DNA of 61,391 bases from Acidobacteriota bacterium (GTDB lineage: Bacteria; Acidobacteriota; Terriglobia; Acidiferrales; UBA7541): the NCBI GenBank assembly GCA_003165465.1, contig PLUM01000013.1, positions 1-61,391 on the forward strand. Direction: 5' to 3'. A program made the translations under genes and the position numbers. This document shows positions 1-9,614 of the stretch, one piece after another (position 1 is the stretch's first letter; every line of letters starts with the position of its first letter). Under the pieces are notes generated by a model that saw only the letters and a program-made list of their open reading frames with translations, ran no database searches and was not told the origin of the DNA.

Positions 1-192
1 CCTTCTCATGGAAGGACTTGGCCAATGCAAGCTACGCTAGCGCACATCTCAGACTTTTGACGAAATCGCCCTCGCCAACTCAACCACGAATCTTGAGGAG
101 AATCGCGTGCTTGGTTGACATGCTGGAACCCAAGGACTAACATCCCGCCCAACGCGCACTACAGGCCCCTGACAAATCTAGGGAGGTGACAG

Positions 193-597
193 ATGAACAC
201 CGCTACTCGGGTGCGCTATCTCCGGGTCGTACTGGTTCTGGTGGGCCTGATTTTTATACTCGGCGTCTATCCGCTTATGATGGCTTGGTGGCCTTCGGGA
301 TGGCGGTGGCAACCAAACCAACCCGAGTACGAACAGATGATCCTCGGGATCTATGCGACGCTCGGAGTATTTCTCATCATTGCCTCGCGCAACCCTCTGC
401 AGCACCGCAGCCTGATTTGGTTCACGGTTTGGTCGAGTTTAGTACACGCAGGAATTATGACCGTTCAGGCGTTGATGTCGCCCATGGAACATGGACATCT
501 ACTGGGAGACATTCCTGCGCTTGCCATTGTGGCCGTGGCTCTGGCGATCTTGACCCCTCGGGGTCCTCTTGCCGTAACGACGGATTCGGGCCAGTAA
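193..597 (+). CDS. Small four-helix membrane protein, DUF6632-like
   Basis: A 134-residue integral membrane protein of unknown function. Four hydrophobic segments are visible at about residues 9-31, 47-63, 73-93 and 103-120, with short polar loops and a hydrophilic tail. The segment order and the GVYPLMMAWWPSGW motif after helix 1 recall the DUF6632 family as I remember it; no enzymatic motif is seen. The start is supported by a strong Shine-Dalgarno sequence, GGGAGGTG, directly upstream. It stands alone: the next supported gene is on the other strand. A shadow frame covers the same DNA but has no ribosome site. Function is not assigned. Confidence 0.75.
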   Translation: MNTATRVRYLRVVLVLVGLIFILGVYPLMMAWWPSGWRWQPNQPEYEQMILGIYATLGVFLIIASRNPLQHRSLIWFTVWSSLVHAGIMTVQALMSPMEHGHLLGDIPALAIVAVALAILTPRGPLAVTTDSGQ

Positions 598-839
598 CAG
601 ACTAATCTCTCGCAACGCTCCGTCTTGGCCGCTTGGCGAAGGTTCTTCTCGCGCCACATGCCGATAACGCCGTTTCTCAGGACTTGGCGTGCTGGTGCCA
701 GATGGCTTGGCCGATCATTGCGGATTCATTTCTTCCCTGTGGGAACTTTCTGCTTCAACTCTTCAAACCAGTTCAGCACGACGTTGATCTGCGTTGGTGC
801 GGAAATCCTCACTGTAAGAAACCATTATCTTCGGTCTCG

Positions 840-1199
840 TCAGCTCCCAATCGGATCTTGGAGCCATCTGATAACCCTACTGCGAGAGCGAATCCGGCCG
901 CTTCCCATCGGCGTCTGAAGCCATGCTATGAGACCAAGCCAAGGAGCAGCCACTCCGCCAGAATCATGTCCAGCGGATTCGAACTCAGGTGCAGCAAACA
1001 CTTGCTTGCTTGTTGGCTGCTCAGCCGCAACATTTGGCAGCGAAAGCCTTCGCAGCTCTTCATTTTGGCCATAGGAAGTTGCTAGAATTCTCAGCAACTT
1101 ACGCCCGAACCCCGCCAGAGTCGCCAGCAATGCGCACTGAACCAGGAGGCTGCCCAGCTCAAACCAATTAGTCTGTATCCAGTCGCTTATTTCGCTCAT
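840..1199 (-). CDS. Short membrane-anchored hypothetical protein
   Basis: A 119-residue protein beginning MSEISDWIQTNWFELGSLLV. One hydrophobic segment lies at about residues 14-33, followed by a basic stretch and a long polar tail, so it is probably an inner-membrane-anchored cytoplasmic protein. The start at 1199 is preferred over the longer frame (to 1256) because a GAGGTG ribosome site sits just upstream and the extension looks non-coding. I recall similar short proteins with this N-terminus in Acidobacteria, but no function is known to me. Neighbours give no clue. The low-complexity C-terminal half could mean a degraded end. Confidence 0.5.
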   Translation of the reverse strand: MSEISDWIQTNWFELGSLLVQCALLATLAGFGRKLLRILATSYGQNEELRRLSLPNVAAEQPTSKQVFAAPEFESAGHDSGGVAAPWLGLIAWLQTPMGSGRIRSRSRVIRWLQDPIGS

Positions 1200-1613
1200 G
1201 GCCGCACCTCGCAGGCAGGAATTGAATGAATAGGTAAAGATTACAGGCCGGTCCAACCTAAAGGAACTGGTGGGAAGTCCAGAATCGGGTCAGGTGCTGA
1301 CCCTGACCCCTCCCACTGCCGCCGATTCTTTCCGGATATTGGCGTACCCAGAGGTGACCCCTGGTTGAGTAACACGAAAACTGGCGACCTTCGAGACGAG
1401 GTTAGCCGAGCGTTTTGACGTCGGCGGTGCAGGCCATGTCCTGAAGGGGCTGATTCCCACATTCCGATAACACCGTTATATACGTCAAATGACTCCGACT
1501 TGCAGTCAAAAACCTGGCTGGCGCATTGCATACCGACGGACATGGGTGTACGTTATCGATCGGCCGGGAAATCAAAATCGAAATCCCGGCTAAAAAGGTC
1601 TGAGGAGGTCGAA
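1200..1613. other. Intergenic region with one REP-like hairpin
   Basis: A 414-base gap between the minus-strand hypothetical gene and the first propeller gene. It holds the small hairpin annotated separately at 1287-1303. Several open frames cross it, but none has a ribosome site or a recognisable protein. Signals driving the downstream gene must lie here, though I do not see a convincing -35/-10 pair. Confidence 0.5.
1287..1303. repeat. REP-like hairpin, GGGTCAG/CTGACCC
   Basis: Perfect 7-base inverted repeat GGGTCAG, loop GTG, CTGACCC, followed at once by another TGACCCC. The motif resembles the GGTCAGG-type REP palindromes that are mobilised by REP-associated tyrosine transposases in other bacteria. 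No such transposase gene is in this window, so the assignment is by resemblance only. Confidence 0.45.
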
Positions 1614-2705
1614 ATGAAACGCTTTGCGCTTGCTCTCGCAATTTTCATGGCTGCACCGCTGGCCCTGTTGGCCCAGCAGGCGGCTCCGCAAATTCCGTTT
1701 GACTCTGTTCCTAATTTGCTGAAGCTTCCGAAGGACCTGTATCTCGGCGAGGCCTCCGGCGTAGCTGTCAATTCCAAGGGGCACATCTTTGTTTTTTCGC
1801 GCGGCAATTCCACCGGTCCGGCCTACGCTGCGACGGCGTCGCAACTTCTGGAGTTCGGCCCCGATGGCACATTCATTCGCGAGATCGGCCACAACCTTTA
1901 CGCGTGGTCGTTCGCACACACAGTGAGAGTCGACAAAGAGGACAACATTTGGGCCACGGACAAGGGCTCAGACATGGTTGTGAAGTTCAATCCGGCAGGC
2001 CAGGTGGTCATGGTATTCGGCCGCAAGCAGGAAGCTTCGGACGAAGGAACGGAGCCGCTGAAGCATCCCCATCCTCCGCTGCCACCGGTGGACGGAATGT
2101 TCCGGCAGGTGACCGATGTGACATGGAATGCAGCTGGCGACGCCTTCATCAGCGACGGCTATATCAATTCTCGCGTGGCAAAGGTAGACAAGCACGGCCG
2201 ATGGCTCAAGTCATTCGGCGAGCCCGGTGATGGGCCCGGACAACTCAACACGCCGCACGGCATTGCAGCCGATGCGCAGGGAAATGTCTATGTGGCGAAC
2301 CGCGGCGATTCCCGCATCGAAGTCTTCGACGGCGAGGGCAAGTACCTCCGCCAGATTAAGATCGATGTGCCGTTTGATTATGCGAAGGAGGTCGCGGCGA
2401 TCGGCCCGAAACCAATTCTAGGCGGGACAGATATGTATGCACGACAATTGGGCCCCGGCTCACCCTGGTCGGTTTGTATCACTCCCGGACCGAATCAGGT
2501 GCTCTACGCCTCCGATGCCTTTCCGGGCCGCGTCTACAAACTCAGCTTGGACGGAAAAGTTCTGGGCTGGCTCGGCGAGTCCGGCAAGGAACTCAAACAA
2601 TTTGGCTGGATTCACGAAATCGCGTGCCCGTCGGAAAACGAGATTTACGTCGCCGAATTGCTGAACTGGCGCGTGCAGAAGCTCATCCTGCATCCGAAGA
2701 AATAG
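1614..2705 (+). CDS. Secreted NHL-propeller protein, PAL-like (paralog 1)
   Basis: A 363-residue exported beta-propeller. An N-terminal signal peptide (MKRFALALAIFMAAPLALLA) is followed by repeated NHL-type strands. The fold and motifs match the peptidyl-alpha-hydroxyglycine alpha-amidating lyase (PAL) family: three histidines that would ligate zinc occur in FAHTVRVD, TPHGIAAD and WIHEIAC, and DGYINSR corresponds to the DGYxNSR motif of PAL. A longer frame reaches back to 1500, but GAGGAGGTC lies just before the ATG at 1614, so that start is chosen. Four paralogs follow, around a TonB-type receptor. The real substrate is unknown; lyase activity is an inference from family resemblance. Confidence 0.85.
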   Translation: MKRFALALAIFMAAPLALLAQQAAPQIPFDSVPNLLKLPKDLYLGEASGVAVNSKGHIFVFSRGNSTGPAYAATASQLLEFGPDGTFIREIGHNLYAWSFAHTVRVDKEDNIWATDKGSDMVVKFNPAGQVVMVFGRKQEASDEGTEPLKHPHPPLPPVDGMFRQVTDVTWNAAGDAFISDGYINSRVAKVDKHGRWLKSFGEPGDGPGQLNTPHGIAADAQGNVYVANRGDSRIEVFDGEGKYLRQIKIDVPFDYAKEVAAIGPKPILGGTDMYARQLGPGSPWSVCITPGPNQVLYASDAFPGRVYKLSLDGKVLGWLGESGKELKQFGWIHEIACPSENEIYVAELLNWRVQKLILHPKK

Positions 2706-3387
2706 GTAACGACGAGGAAGGTCGAATCTAATCATTGTTTTGGGCCTGTACGCCCAGCGCATCGTGTAGGCCTGGGGGTCATCGATGGTCTTCGCGAACT
2801 GCAAGGTCTCTTGATCCCCCAATTTCATATGCGGTCCTGCGGCAGGACCGGATGGTCAAAAGCATCCTTTAGATTGCCACACCCATACCCAATGCCATTG
2901 TAGGCGGTTCTTTCGGGTCCAAATCTGCAGTTGAATGCCTGCGCCGAAAAAAGTGTTCCGGCGTTGCAGGGGAAGATTATTACCAACAACATATTGCAAT
3001 AATTTGATGTGGAGGTTATTTCGGCGCAGAAGGCATATGGCCAGAAAAATGAAATGCAATTCGATTGACATTGTCTGCCGCGCGTGCTATTTAGTGCCTA
3101 ACTCAGGGTGTGGTCTTATACAAGTTTTTCTGAGTGGCGAAGCATTGGAGGCACCACGTGTGTGTTTCTATTTTTGCCACGAGGCATAGAATTGCGATAG
3201 CACCCGCTCGAGTTGTGTGTCCCCGATCGAAGTTTCCCCAAGAAGAAGATGTCCATCTTGAGTGTCCTTCCAGGTTGGAATCAATAGCCTTGTTCCAATT
3301 GAAGGACCCTTTTACTTACCAAGGTTTTGGGGAAGTAGGTATGTCGCAGATCCGGGAGATCGTAATACTATCTGGGAGGAAACGACC
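2706..3387. other. Long intergenic region upstream of the receptor gene
   Basis: A 682-base gap without a supported gene. It contains a perfect hairpin at 2833-2849 (GGTCCTG, loop CGG, CAGGACC) with no following T-run, and a good sigma-70-like promoter annotated at 3065-3093. Transcription from that promoter would give a leader of nearly 300 bases before the receptor start. I do not recognise a riboswitch in it. Confidence 0.5.
3065..3093 (+). promoter_or_regulatory. Sigma-70-like promoter for the TonB-type receptor
   Basis: TTGACA at 3065-3070, a 17-base spacer and TATTTA at 3088-3093. The -35 box is perfect and the spacing ideal. It lies about 295 bases before the receptor start codon, so the leader would be long; a second promoter closer to the gene is not excluded. 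Confidence 0.5.
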
Positions 3388-6300
3388 ATGAAATCGTACG
3401 CGACCAAGATCCTCGTATTGATTTGGGTTATCGGGCTCCTGTTTTCAGTTCCCCTGCATGCGCAGGTGGCCGGCGCCTCGCTTAACGGCACCATCACGGA
3501 CGCGCAGGGCGGAGCAGTTGCCAACGCGAAAGTCTCCGCCAAGAATGGCGCCACCGGTATAACGACCGAAACCACCACGAACAGTAGTGGCGCCTATAAC
3601 CTGGTGAACCTCCAACCTGCCGCATACGATGTGTCGGTGGAGGCGACAGGCTTCAACACCTCGACGACTAAGGTGACGCTTACCGTCGGCGCCCAACAGG
3701 AGTTGAGCCTCGCTTTGAAGGTCGGCGAGATGAGTCAGTTGGTGGAGGTCACTGGCGCCGCCCCGGTGATTGAGACGGAGAACGCCACCCTCAGCGGGAA
3801 CGTCCAAAGCGCGCAGATTGTGGAGTTGCCGTTGAACGGCCGCGACTGGGCGTCGCTGGCTACGCTGGAGCCCGGGGTGGTTGCGGTGCGCCCCCATGAA
3901 CAGGTCACCCAACCCGGCGGCAACTTGCGCGGGCTGGGAAATCAGATGACGATTGACGGAAATCGGCCGACTCAGAACGTGTACCGGCTGAACGGAGTCA
4001 TTGTCAATGACTATTCGAACGCCGGCCCGGGGAACGTACTCGGCGCAAGCCTTGGCGTGGACGCGATTCAGGAATTCTCTGTATTGACCGCCAATTACTC
4101 GGCGGAGTACGGCTTCACCTCCGGCGGTGTCATCAACGCCATCACCAAATCCGGGACGAACCAGTTCCACGGAAGCGTGTACGAGTTCTTCCGAAACAAG
4201 ATATTCGACTCGTCCAATTACCTTACTCCTGGTCAGAATCCTCCCTTCGTGCGGAACCAGTTCGGTGGTTCGGGCGGGGGACCGATTTTCAAAAACAAGC
4301 TTTTTGTCTTTGCAGATTACGAAGGAATCCGCCAACGAAAGGGCATACCGGTTACTGCCAAGATTCTTACACCGAATGCCAGGCTGGGCATCCTCAATGA
4401 CTCAAACGGAAATCCATTGCCGGCGTTGGTTGGCGCATGCCAGTTCCCAAACATGACAAATCTGGCGCCTGGACAAGCATCGCAATGCGTTGACAACTTC
4501 GTTACGAAATATTACAACGCTCTCACTCCAGCGAATTGCAATAACGGCTTGATCGGTCCGAGCAACAATATTTGCAACTTCGTGACTGCAGGCGACCAAG
4601 CCGTAAACGATGACTACGGCACTGCTCGTGTCGACTATAAAATCTCCGAGAAGGACAGTATAAATACCAGTTTTTACAGGGACTACTCCACGTGGGCCAA
4701 GCCCCAAAATTTTGATTTTGAAACAACCGGGTATGTACTGCCTAACATGTCCGCTGAGCTGGAAGAAAACCATGTCTTCAGCCCCTCGACGGTCAATAGC
4801 GCCCGGTTCGGATGGACCCAATCCATCGTCACGAACCCCGGGCTTTCGGTTTTTAACCAGGGACTGGTGGACAAATCGCTTGGAATTACGACGGCGTTCA
4901 ATGCGCCCGGAGTCTCGGGCCAGGGCGGGGGCAGTGCGGGACCCGACGGCATTACCGGCCCTAGTGGTTTTAGCCCTCAAGGGGGATTCAGCGATTGGGT
5001 TCAAAACTATCAGTTTTTCGACGATCTCACCCGCACCGTCGGCAAACACACTCTGAAGTTTGGATTTGAGTTCATTCGAAATCACACCGACCTGGTTAAC
5101 GCAAACGGAAATGGGAGCGTTGGGTTTGGTTCCATTCAGAGCTTCCTTAATAATCAGCCGTTTACTGTGCGGATGCCCACCAATCCGCCGTGGACCGCCG
5201 GGAATACGAAACACTACAATCGCAACTCTGTTTTCGGCGCCTATGTACAGGATGATTGGAAGATGCGCCCCAACCTTACAGTGAATGTGGGCTTGCGCTA
5301 TGAAATGTCCACGATTCCGTTTGAGAAGAACGGAAAATTTATCCTCCTGCCAACACTTTGGACCGACCCTGGCAATTGTTCGGAGGATATCAATGGCCTT
5401 CCCCAATCGAATTGTTCGAGTCTCGCGCATTCGGTTTTTGATTCGAATCCGACGCTCAAAAATTTTGAGCCAAGAGTTGGTTTTGCGTGGGATCCGTTTA
5501 ACAGCGGCAAGACCTCGATACGCGGTGGGTTCGGGATGTTTGATGTTCTTCCGATGCCGTTCATGTTCGGGTTGAACGCTTTACAGGCTTCCCCATCCGG
5601 CGCCGAGCTTGATCTGACCAACACAATCGCTGGTCAGACGTGCGTGACGCAATCCGTGACTTGCCCACTCCCCCAAGGTGTGTTCGCTCAAGGACTACCC
5701 GCGGCAGTTGTATCTGCGCAGACAAACTTTCCTGGCGTTTTTGCTCCGTCCGGAACTGGCAGGTGGCAGTACACCGACCGCAATCCAAAACGCAATTACG
5801 TCATGCAATGGAACCTTAATGTTCAGAGGCAGATAACGCCGAACAGTTCTCTGACGGTTGCCTATGCCGGATCAAGAGGAATCCACAATCCTTTCCAAAC
5901 CGACACGCTCAATACTTGCTTTCCGACCAAGAGTTCGGCTGGCTGGCTGTTCCCCTCTCCTTCCATTGCCAACAGTTGTCCGGCGATCACGAGCCCCGCT
6001 CCGACCGGGATTGTTCCGAATACAATCGTTAATCCGTTCGTTAAGGGCTTGCTGCTATCAACCGCCTTTTTTTCCGAGTCAACGTACAACTCTCTTCAGG
6101 TGAATTATGCGAAGAAACTCAGCCATGGCTTGCAGGCTGAAGTTTCCTTTACCTGGCAGAAGTCGTTTGACAACTCGTCGGGCAGTTTCGCGGGAGACAA
6201 CTATTCGTCCAACCCAACTGCCGCCACCCCTTGGTGGGACGGAGCCATCACCCGTGGTTTGTCGGATTTCAATGTCACCCGAAATCTATCGATTAACTGG

Positions 6301-6948
6301 TTGTACCAGATCCCGACGCCCAGGGCCTTTGCTGGGCCGGCAGGGATCATGGCGCGAGGGTGGAGCGTTGGGGGACTGCTCGCATTGAGCGACGGCGTTC
6401 CGATGTGGCCACTGGGCAACCTCTTCAACTCGGACCCATTGGGGCAAGCCAACGGAGAGCAGATGAGTATTCCGGATCTTGCTCCGGGGTGTACCGCCAA
6501 AAACGTCGTTCAGCCGGGCAACCTTCAGTACTTGAGACCGGCATGCTTCATTTATCCAGTCGCGCCCAATCAAGCCTTTTGGAATGCCAACTGCGACAAG
6601 AATCCATACCTCGACGGCTTGACTATAGCGCAGGCAGGTCTCAACCCACTCACTTGCACCAATCTCCTGGGGCATTTGGGCCGTAACGCAATCATTGGGC
6701 CTGGCCTGTTCAATGTCGACATGTCCATTATTAAGGACACCCGCATCCCCAAGTTTGGCGAGAATTTCAACATCCAGTTCCGAGCGGAGTTCTTCAATAT
6801 CTTGAATCACACCAACTTCCAGGGTCCGACGGACAATCTCGTTGCTCTTGACCCTTTACTAGCTGACAATCCCAGCTTCGGCCAGATCGATCAAGCCACT
6901 CAGGTGCCGATGAGGGAAATTCAGTTCGGTTTGAAGATAGTTTTTTGA
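3388..6948 (+). CDS. TonB-dependent receptor with carboxypeptidase-regulatory-like domain
   Basis: A 1186-residue outer-membrane protein. A signal peptide (residues 1-26) precedes a carboxypeptidase-regulatory-like beta-sandwich at about 28-115, a plug domain (LNGVIVNDYSNAG, residues around 210) and a long beta-barrel ending in FGLKIVF, the C-terminal aromatic signature of barrel proteins. Acidobacteriota carry large families of these Oar/SusC-like receptors for import of oligomeric substrates. The ATG at 3388 has GGGAGGA directly upstream; the frame is open 126 bases further back but without a ribosome site. Lying between PAL-like propeller genes, it probably handles the same substrate. The ligand cannot be told from the sequence. 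Confidence 0.92.
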   Translation: MKSYATKILVLIWVIGLLFSVPLHAQVAGASLNGTITDAQGGAVANAKVSAKNGATGITTETTTNSSGAYNLVNLQPAAYDVSVEATGFNTSTTKVTLTVGAQQELSLALKVGEMSQLVEVTGAAPVIETENATLSGNVQSAQIVELPLNGRDWASLATLEPGVVAVRPHEQVTQPGGNLRGLGNQMTIDGNRPTQNVYRLNGVIVNDYSNAGPGNVLGASLGVDAIQEFSVLTANYSAEYGFTSGGVINAITKSGTNQFHGSVYEFFRNKIFDSSNYLTPGQNPPFVRNQFGGSGGGPIFKNKLFVFADYEGIRQRKGIPVTAKILTPNARLGILNDSNGNPLPALVGACQFPNMTNLAPGQASQCVDNFVTKYYNALTPANCNNGLIGPSNNICNFVTAGDQAVNDDYGTARVDYKISEKDSINTSFYRDYSTWAKPQNFDFETTGYVLPNMSAELEENHVFSPSTVNSARFGWTQSIVTNPGLSVFNQGLVDKSLGITTAFNAPGVSGQGGGSAGPDGITGPSGFSPQGGFSDWVQNYQFFDDLTRTVGKHTLKFGFEFIRNHTDLVNANGNGSVGFGSIQSFLNNQPFTVRMPTNPPWTAGNTKHYNRNSVFGAYVQDDWKMRPNLTVNVGLRYEMSTIPFEKNGKFILLPTLWTDPGNCSEDINGLPQSNCSSLAHSVFDSNPTLKNFEPRVGFAWDPFNSGKTSIRGGFGMFDVLPMPFMFGLNALQASPSGAELDLTNTIAGQTCVTQSVTCPLPQGVFAQGLPAAVVSAQTNFPGVFAPSGTGRWQYTDRNPKRNYVMQWNLNVQRQITPNSSLTVAYAGSRGIHNPFQTDTLNTCFPTKSSAGWLFPSPSIANSCPAITSPAPTGIVPNTIVNPFVKGLLLSTAFFSESTYNSLQVNYAKKLSHGLQAEVSFTWQKSFDNSSGSFAGDNYSSNPTAATPWWDGAITRGLSDFNVTRNLSINWLYQIPTPRAFAGPAGIMARGWSVGGLLALSDGVPMWPLGNLFNSDPLGQANGEQMSIPDLAPGCTAKNVVQPGNLQYLRPACFIYPVAPNQAFWNANCDKNPYLDGLTIAQAGLNPLTCTNLLGHLGRNAIIGPGLFNVDMSIIKDTRIPKFGENFNIQFRAEFFNILNHTNFQGPTDNLVALDPLLADNPSFGQIDQATQVPMREIQFGLKIVF

Positions 6949-6975
6949 GCATGAGGTAACGAGAAAAGCAATCGA

Positions 6976-7025
6976 GAAGGGGAACCGGGTGCATCCGCTC
7001 CACGAATGCCCCGGTTCCCCTTTTC
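6976..7025 (+). terminator. Rho-independent terminator after the receptor gene
   Basis: AAGGGGAACCGGG at 6977-6989 pairs with CCCGGTTCCCCTT at 7010-7022, with a 20-base loop and a TTTTC run at the 3' side. It follows the receptor stop codon by about 30 bases. The rest of the gap to 7274 shows no gene; a leader for the next propeller gene is presumably there. Confidence 0.8.
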
Positions 7026-7274
7026 TAACCAAGCACGATGTCACTTCATGAACAACATGGGCCCAAGACGCAAGAGCGCGGGGCGGGCCAACGATGACTA
7101 TTTGCCACCTCGCTAGACGGTAAGAATACTTGTCAAGTTTCTAACTCTGTTTGTCCGAAGAGCCGAGGTCATTTCAGCGAAAGTGCGCAGACGGGGCGCA
7201 TACGAAAGAAGATGCTACGGATTTTGCACGGTATTGCTTTCCTCTATCACACCCAGTTTGATTTGGAGGCTTCC

Positions 7275-8276
7275 ATGAAGCGCTGTTTTCAGCTTTGCTT
7301 GCTTGTCGTAGTTTCGCTCCTCGCCACTCATCTCTTCGCTCAAAGCGTGCCCGAAATTGCCTTCGACTCCGTGCCCAACCTTTTGAAACTTCCGGCCGAC
7401 ATTTACCTCGGCGAAGCCGCGGGTGTGGCGCAGAACTCCAAAGGACATATTTTTGTATTCACGCGCAGCGGGGAGACGCAGCTATTTGAATTCGATCAGG
7501 AAGGCAATTACGTTCGCGAGATCAGTCCGCGCAACTACGCCTTTGCGTTTGCGCATACGGTGCGCGTCGATCCGCAGGACAACATCTGGGCCGTGGACGA
7601 AGGCTCCAACATGATCGTCAAATTCAACCCCGCGGGCAAAGTACTGATGACCATGGGCCGCAGGCCGGAATCCGCCGAAGGGGATGTTCCCGGCGGCTTC
7701 AACTTTCACCCGCTGCTTCCGGGAGATACGCCACGACCCGCTGGAAACTATTCGTTCAGCCGGGAGACGGACGTTGCCTGGGACGCTGCCGGAAACATCT
7801 TCGTCTCCGATGGATATGGGAACGCGAGAGTTGTGAAGTACGACAAGGACGGCCGTTTCATTAAGGCTATCGGCGGCAGCGTAAAGGGCAAAGAACCCGG
7901 TCAATTCAGCACTCCGCACACGATCGCGACCGACAAGCAGGGTAATGTCTACGTCGGCGACCGAGGCAACAGTCGAATTCAAGTCTTTGACAATAACCTG
8001 ACGCTTCGCGCCGTTTGGACGGGCGTCGGCGCTCCCTGGGCCATCTGCATCACGCCAGGGCCGAAGCAATATCTGTACAGCTCCGATGCCGTGGGTCCGA
8101 TCTACAAGCTCGATCTCGAAGGGCACGTCCTGGGCAAATTTGGCACCGCCGGGAAGCAGATGAAGGAGTTCGGCTGGATTCATGAAATGAATTGCAACAG
8201 CGAGAACGAACTCCTCGTGGGCGAGCTTTTGAATTGGCGCGTGCAGAAGCTGGAACTTCACCCGCAGGCGAAGTAG
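7275..8276 (+). CDS. Secreted NHL-propeller protein, PAL-like (paralog 2)
   Basis: A 333-residue exported propeller, closely related to paralog 1. The signal peptide ends near LFAQ (residue 23); the mature protein opens with the shared FDSVPNLLKLP motif. Putative zinc histidines are in FAHTVRVD (H94), TPHTIATD and WIHEMNC, and the PAL-type motif is DGYGNARVVKYD. The start at 7275 is chosen because TTGGAGG stands just before it and the signal peptide begins there. It is the first gene of a same-strand run of three propellers and a hydrolase with gaps under 100 bases, probably one operon after the receptor terminator. The reaction is inferred only. Confidence 0.87.
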   Translation: MKRCFQLCLLVVVSLLATHLFAQSVPEIAFDSVPNLLKLPADIYLGEAAGVAQNSKGHIFVFTRSGETQLFEFDQEGNYVREISPRNYAFAFAHTVRVDPQDNIWAVDEGSNMIVKFNPAGKVLMTMGRRPESAEGDVPGGFNFHPLLPGDTPRPAGNYSFSRETDVAWDAAGNIFVSDGYGNARVVKYDKDGRFIKAIGGSVKGKEPGQFSTPHTIATDKQGNVYVGDRGNSRIQVFDNNLTLRAVWTGVGAPWAICITPGPKQYLYSSDAVGPIYKLDLEGHVLGKFGTAGKQMKEFGWIHEMNCNSENELLVGELLNWRVQKLELHPQAK

Positions 8277-8372
8277 CGGCGGCTCGCTGTCCGGAATTAG
8301 TTGGAAGAGGTCGCCTGTGAAAAGATGTGGCGCTCCTCTCGAATGGAATCAAATTTGTTCGCGGAGGCTCTC

Positions 8373-9542
8373 ATGCGACGCTTTTCAGAAATCGTTTTGG
8401 CGGTTGTGATCGTGTTTCTTGCCAGCCCGCTATTCGCGCAGATTTCAGTTCCGGAAATACCTTTCGATTCCGCGCCTAACCTTCTGAAGATGCCCGACAA
8501 TATCGTGATGGGCGAAGCCGTGGGTGTGGCGACAAATTCGAAGGGGCACATTTTTGTTTACACACGAGACGGTCTTCTCTCGTACACGGTTGGCTCTTCG
8601 CGCCAATTTGGACGCGGCGCCGCCGCCCGGCTCTACGAGTTTGATGAAAAGGGAAACTTTCTGCGTGAGATTGGCAAGGGCACCTATGCCCAGGCCTTTG
8701 CCCACGTCGTACGCGTCGATCCCCAGGACAACATCTGGATGGTTGACGAAGGCTCGAACATGATCGTCAAGTTCAGCCCGGAAGGTAAAGTACTGATGAC
8801 TCTCGGCCGCAAGCCGGAAGACTTCTCGGGAATTCCAGGTCCCGTCGCGGAGGGCCAGTCGGCGGGAGGAATCTCGGGTGGCGCGATAGAGCGGCAGCTA
8901 CTCCTCTCGGCGCGTCCACCGGCAGCACCCGGCGCAACGCCTGAGCAGGGCGGGGGCGGAGAGGGATTCAATACAGGGCCGTTCGCCATGTTCAACCGCG
9001 AAACCGACGTCGCCTGGGATGCCGCTGGAAACATTTTCGTCTCCGATGGATACAACAATAAGAGAGTCGTGAAATTTGACAAGGACGGCAAATTCTTAAA
9101 GGACTTCGGCTCCAGAGGCCGCGGCCCCGGCCAATTCGAGGATGTGCACACGATTCAAGTAGACCATCAAGGCAACGTATACGTTGGTGACCGCGCCAAC
9201 AAGCGACTCTCGGTCTTCGACAACGACGGAAACTTCAAGACCGAGTATATCAATGTCGGCTCTCCCTGGGCCATCTGCATCACTCCCGGGCAGCACCAAT
9301 ATCTTTACAGCTCCAATTCAACCGGCACGACGGATATGAATGACAACGGTGAAATTTATAAGATGGAGCTGGATGGCCGCATCCTGGGCAAATTCGGGAA
9401 AGGCGGCAAGCAAATGAAGGAGTTCATGGCCGTGCACGAACTCGACTGCCGAACCGATAACGAAGTTTATGCCGGTGAGATCTCGAATTGGCGAGTTCAA
9501 AAGCTAACACTCCATCCCACGGCGCAGGAGAATGGAAAGTAA
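8373..9542 (+). CDS. Secreted NHL-propeller protein, PAL-like (paralog 3)
   Basis: A 389-residue exported propeller with the shared FDSAPNLLKMP opening after a signal peptide (cleavage near LFAQ). The histidine motifs are present in FAHVVRVD, DVHTIQVD and AVHELDC; the DGYNNKR motif replaces the usual DGYGNSR. It is longer than its paralogs because of an insertion of about 50 residues rich in Gly, Pro and Ala (centred near residue 175), which would form a loop on one face of the propeller. GCGGAGG precedes the ATG at 8373; the in-frame extension to 8301 is not used. It belongs to the same run as paralogs 2 and 4. Confidence 0.86.
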   Translation: MRRFSEIVLAVVIVFLASPLFAQISVPEIPFDSAPNLLKMPDNIVMGEAVGVATNSKGHIFVYTRDGLLSYTVGSSRQFGRGAAARLYEFDEKGNFLREIGKGTYAQAFAHVVRVDPQDNIWMVDEGSNMIVKFSPEGKVLMTLGRKPEDFSGIPGPVAEGQSAGGISGGAIERQLLLSARPPAAPGATPEQGGGGEGFNTGPFAMFNRETDVAWDAAGNIFVSDGYNNKRVVKFDKDGKFLKDFGSRGRGPGQFEDVHTIQVDHQGNVYVGDRANKRLSVFDNDGNFKTEYINVGSPWAICITPGQHQYLYSSNSTGTTDMNDNGEIYKMELDGRILGKFGKGGKQMKEFMAVHELDCRTDNEVYAGEISNWRVQKLTLHPTAQENGK

Positions 9543-9614
9543 ACTCGAATACCAGGGAGATGCGATCTATTCCCATTGGCAATGTGCAAAATGGAATGAA
9601 AGCAAGGTGAAGCC

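Noticed and set aside
625..1085. Overlapping plus-strand open frames
   Set aside because: No ribosome site, no recognisable protein, and they overlap the better-supported minus-strand gene.
1241..1641. Minus-strand short frames before the first propeller gene
   Set aside because: They include the REP-like hairpin and have no start signal or similarity I recognise.
3445..5430. Long minus-strand open frames (296 and 342 codons) opposite the TonB-type receptor
   Set aside because: They lie wholly within the receptor gene, have no ribosome site and no recognisable domain; they are shadows of GC-rich codon use.
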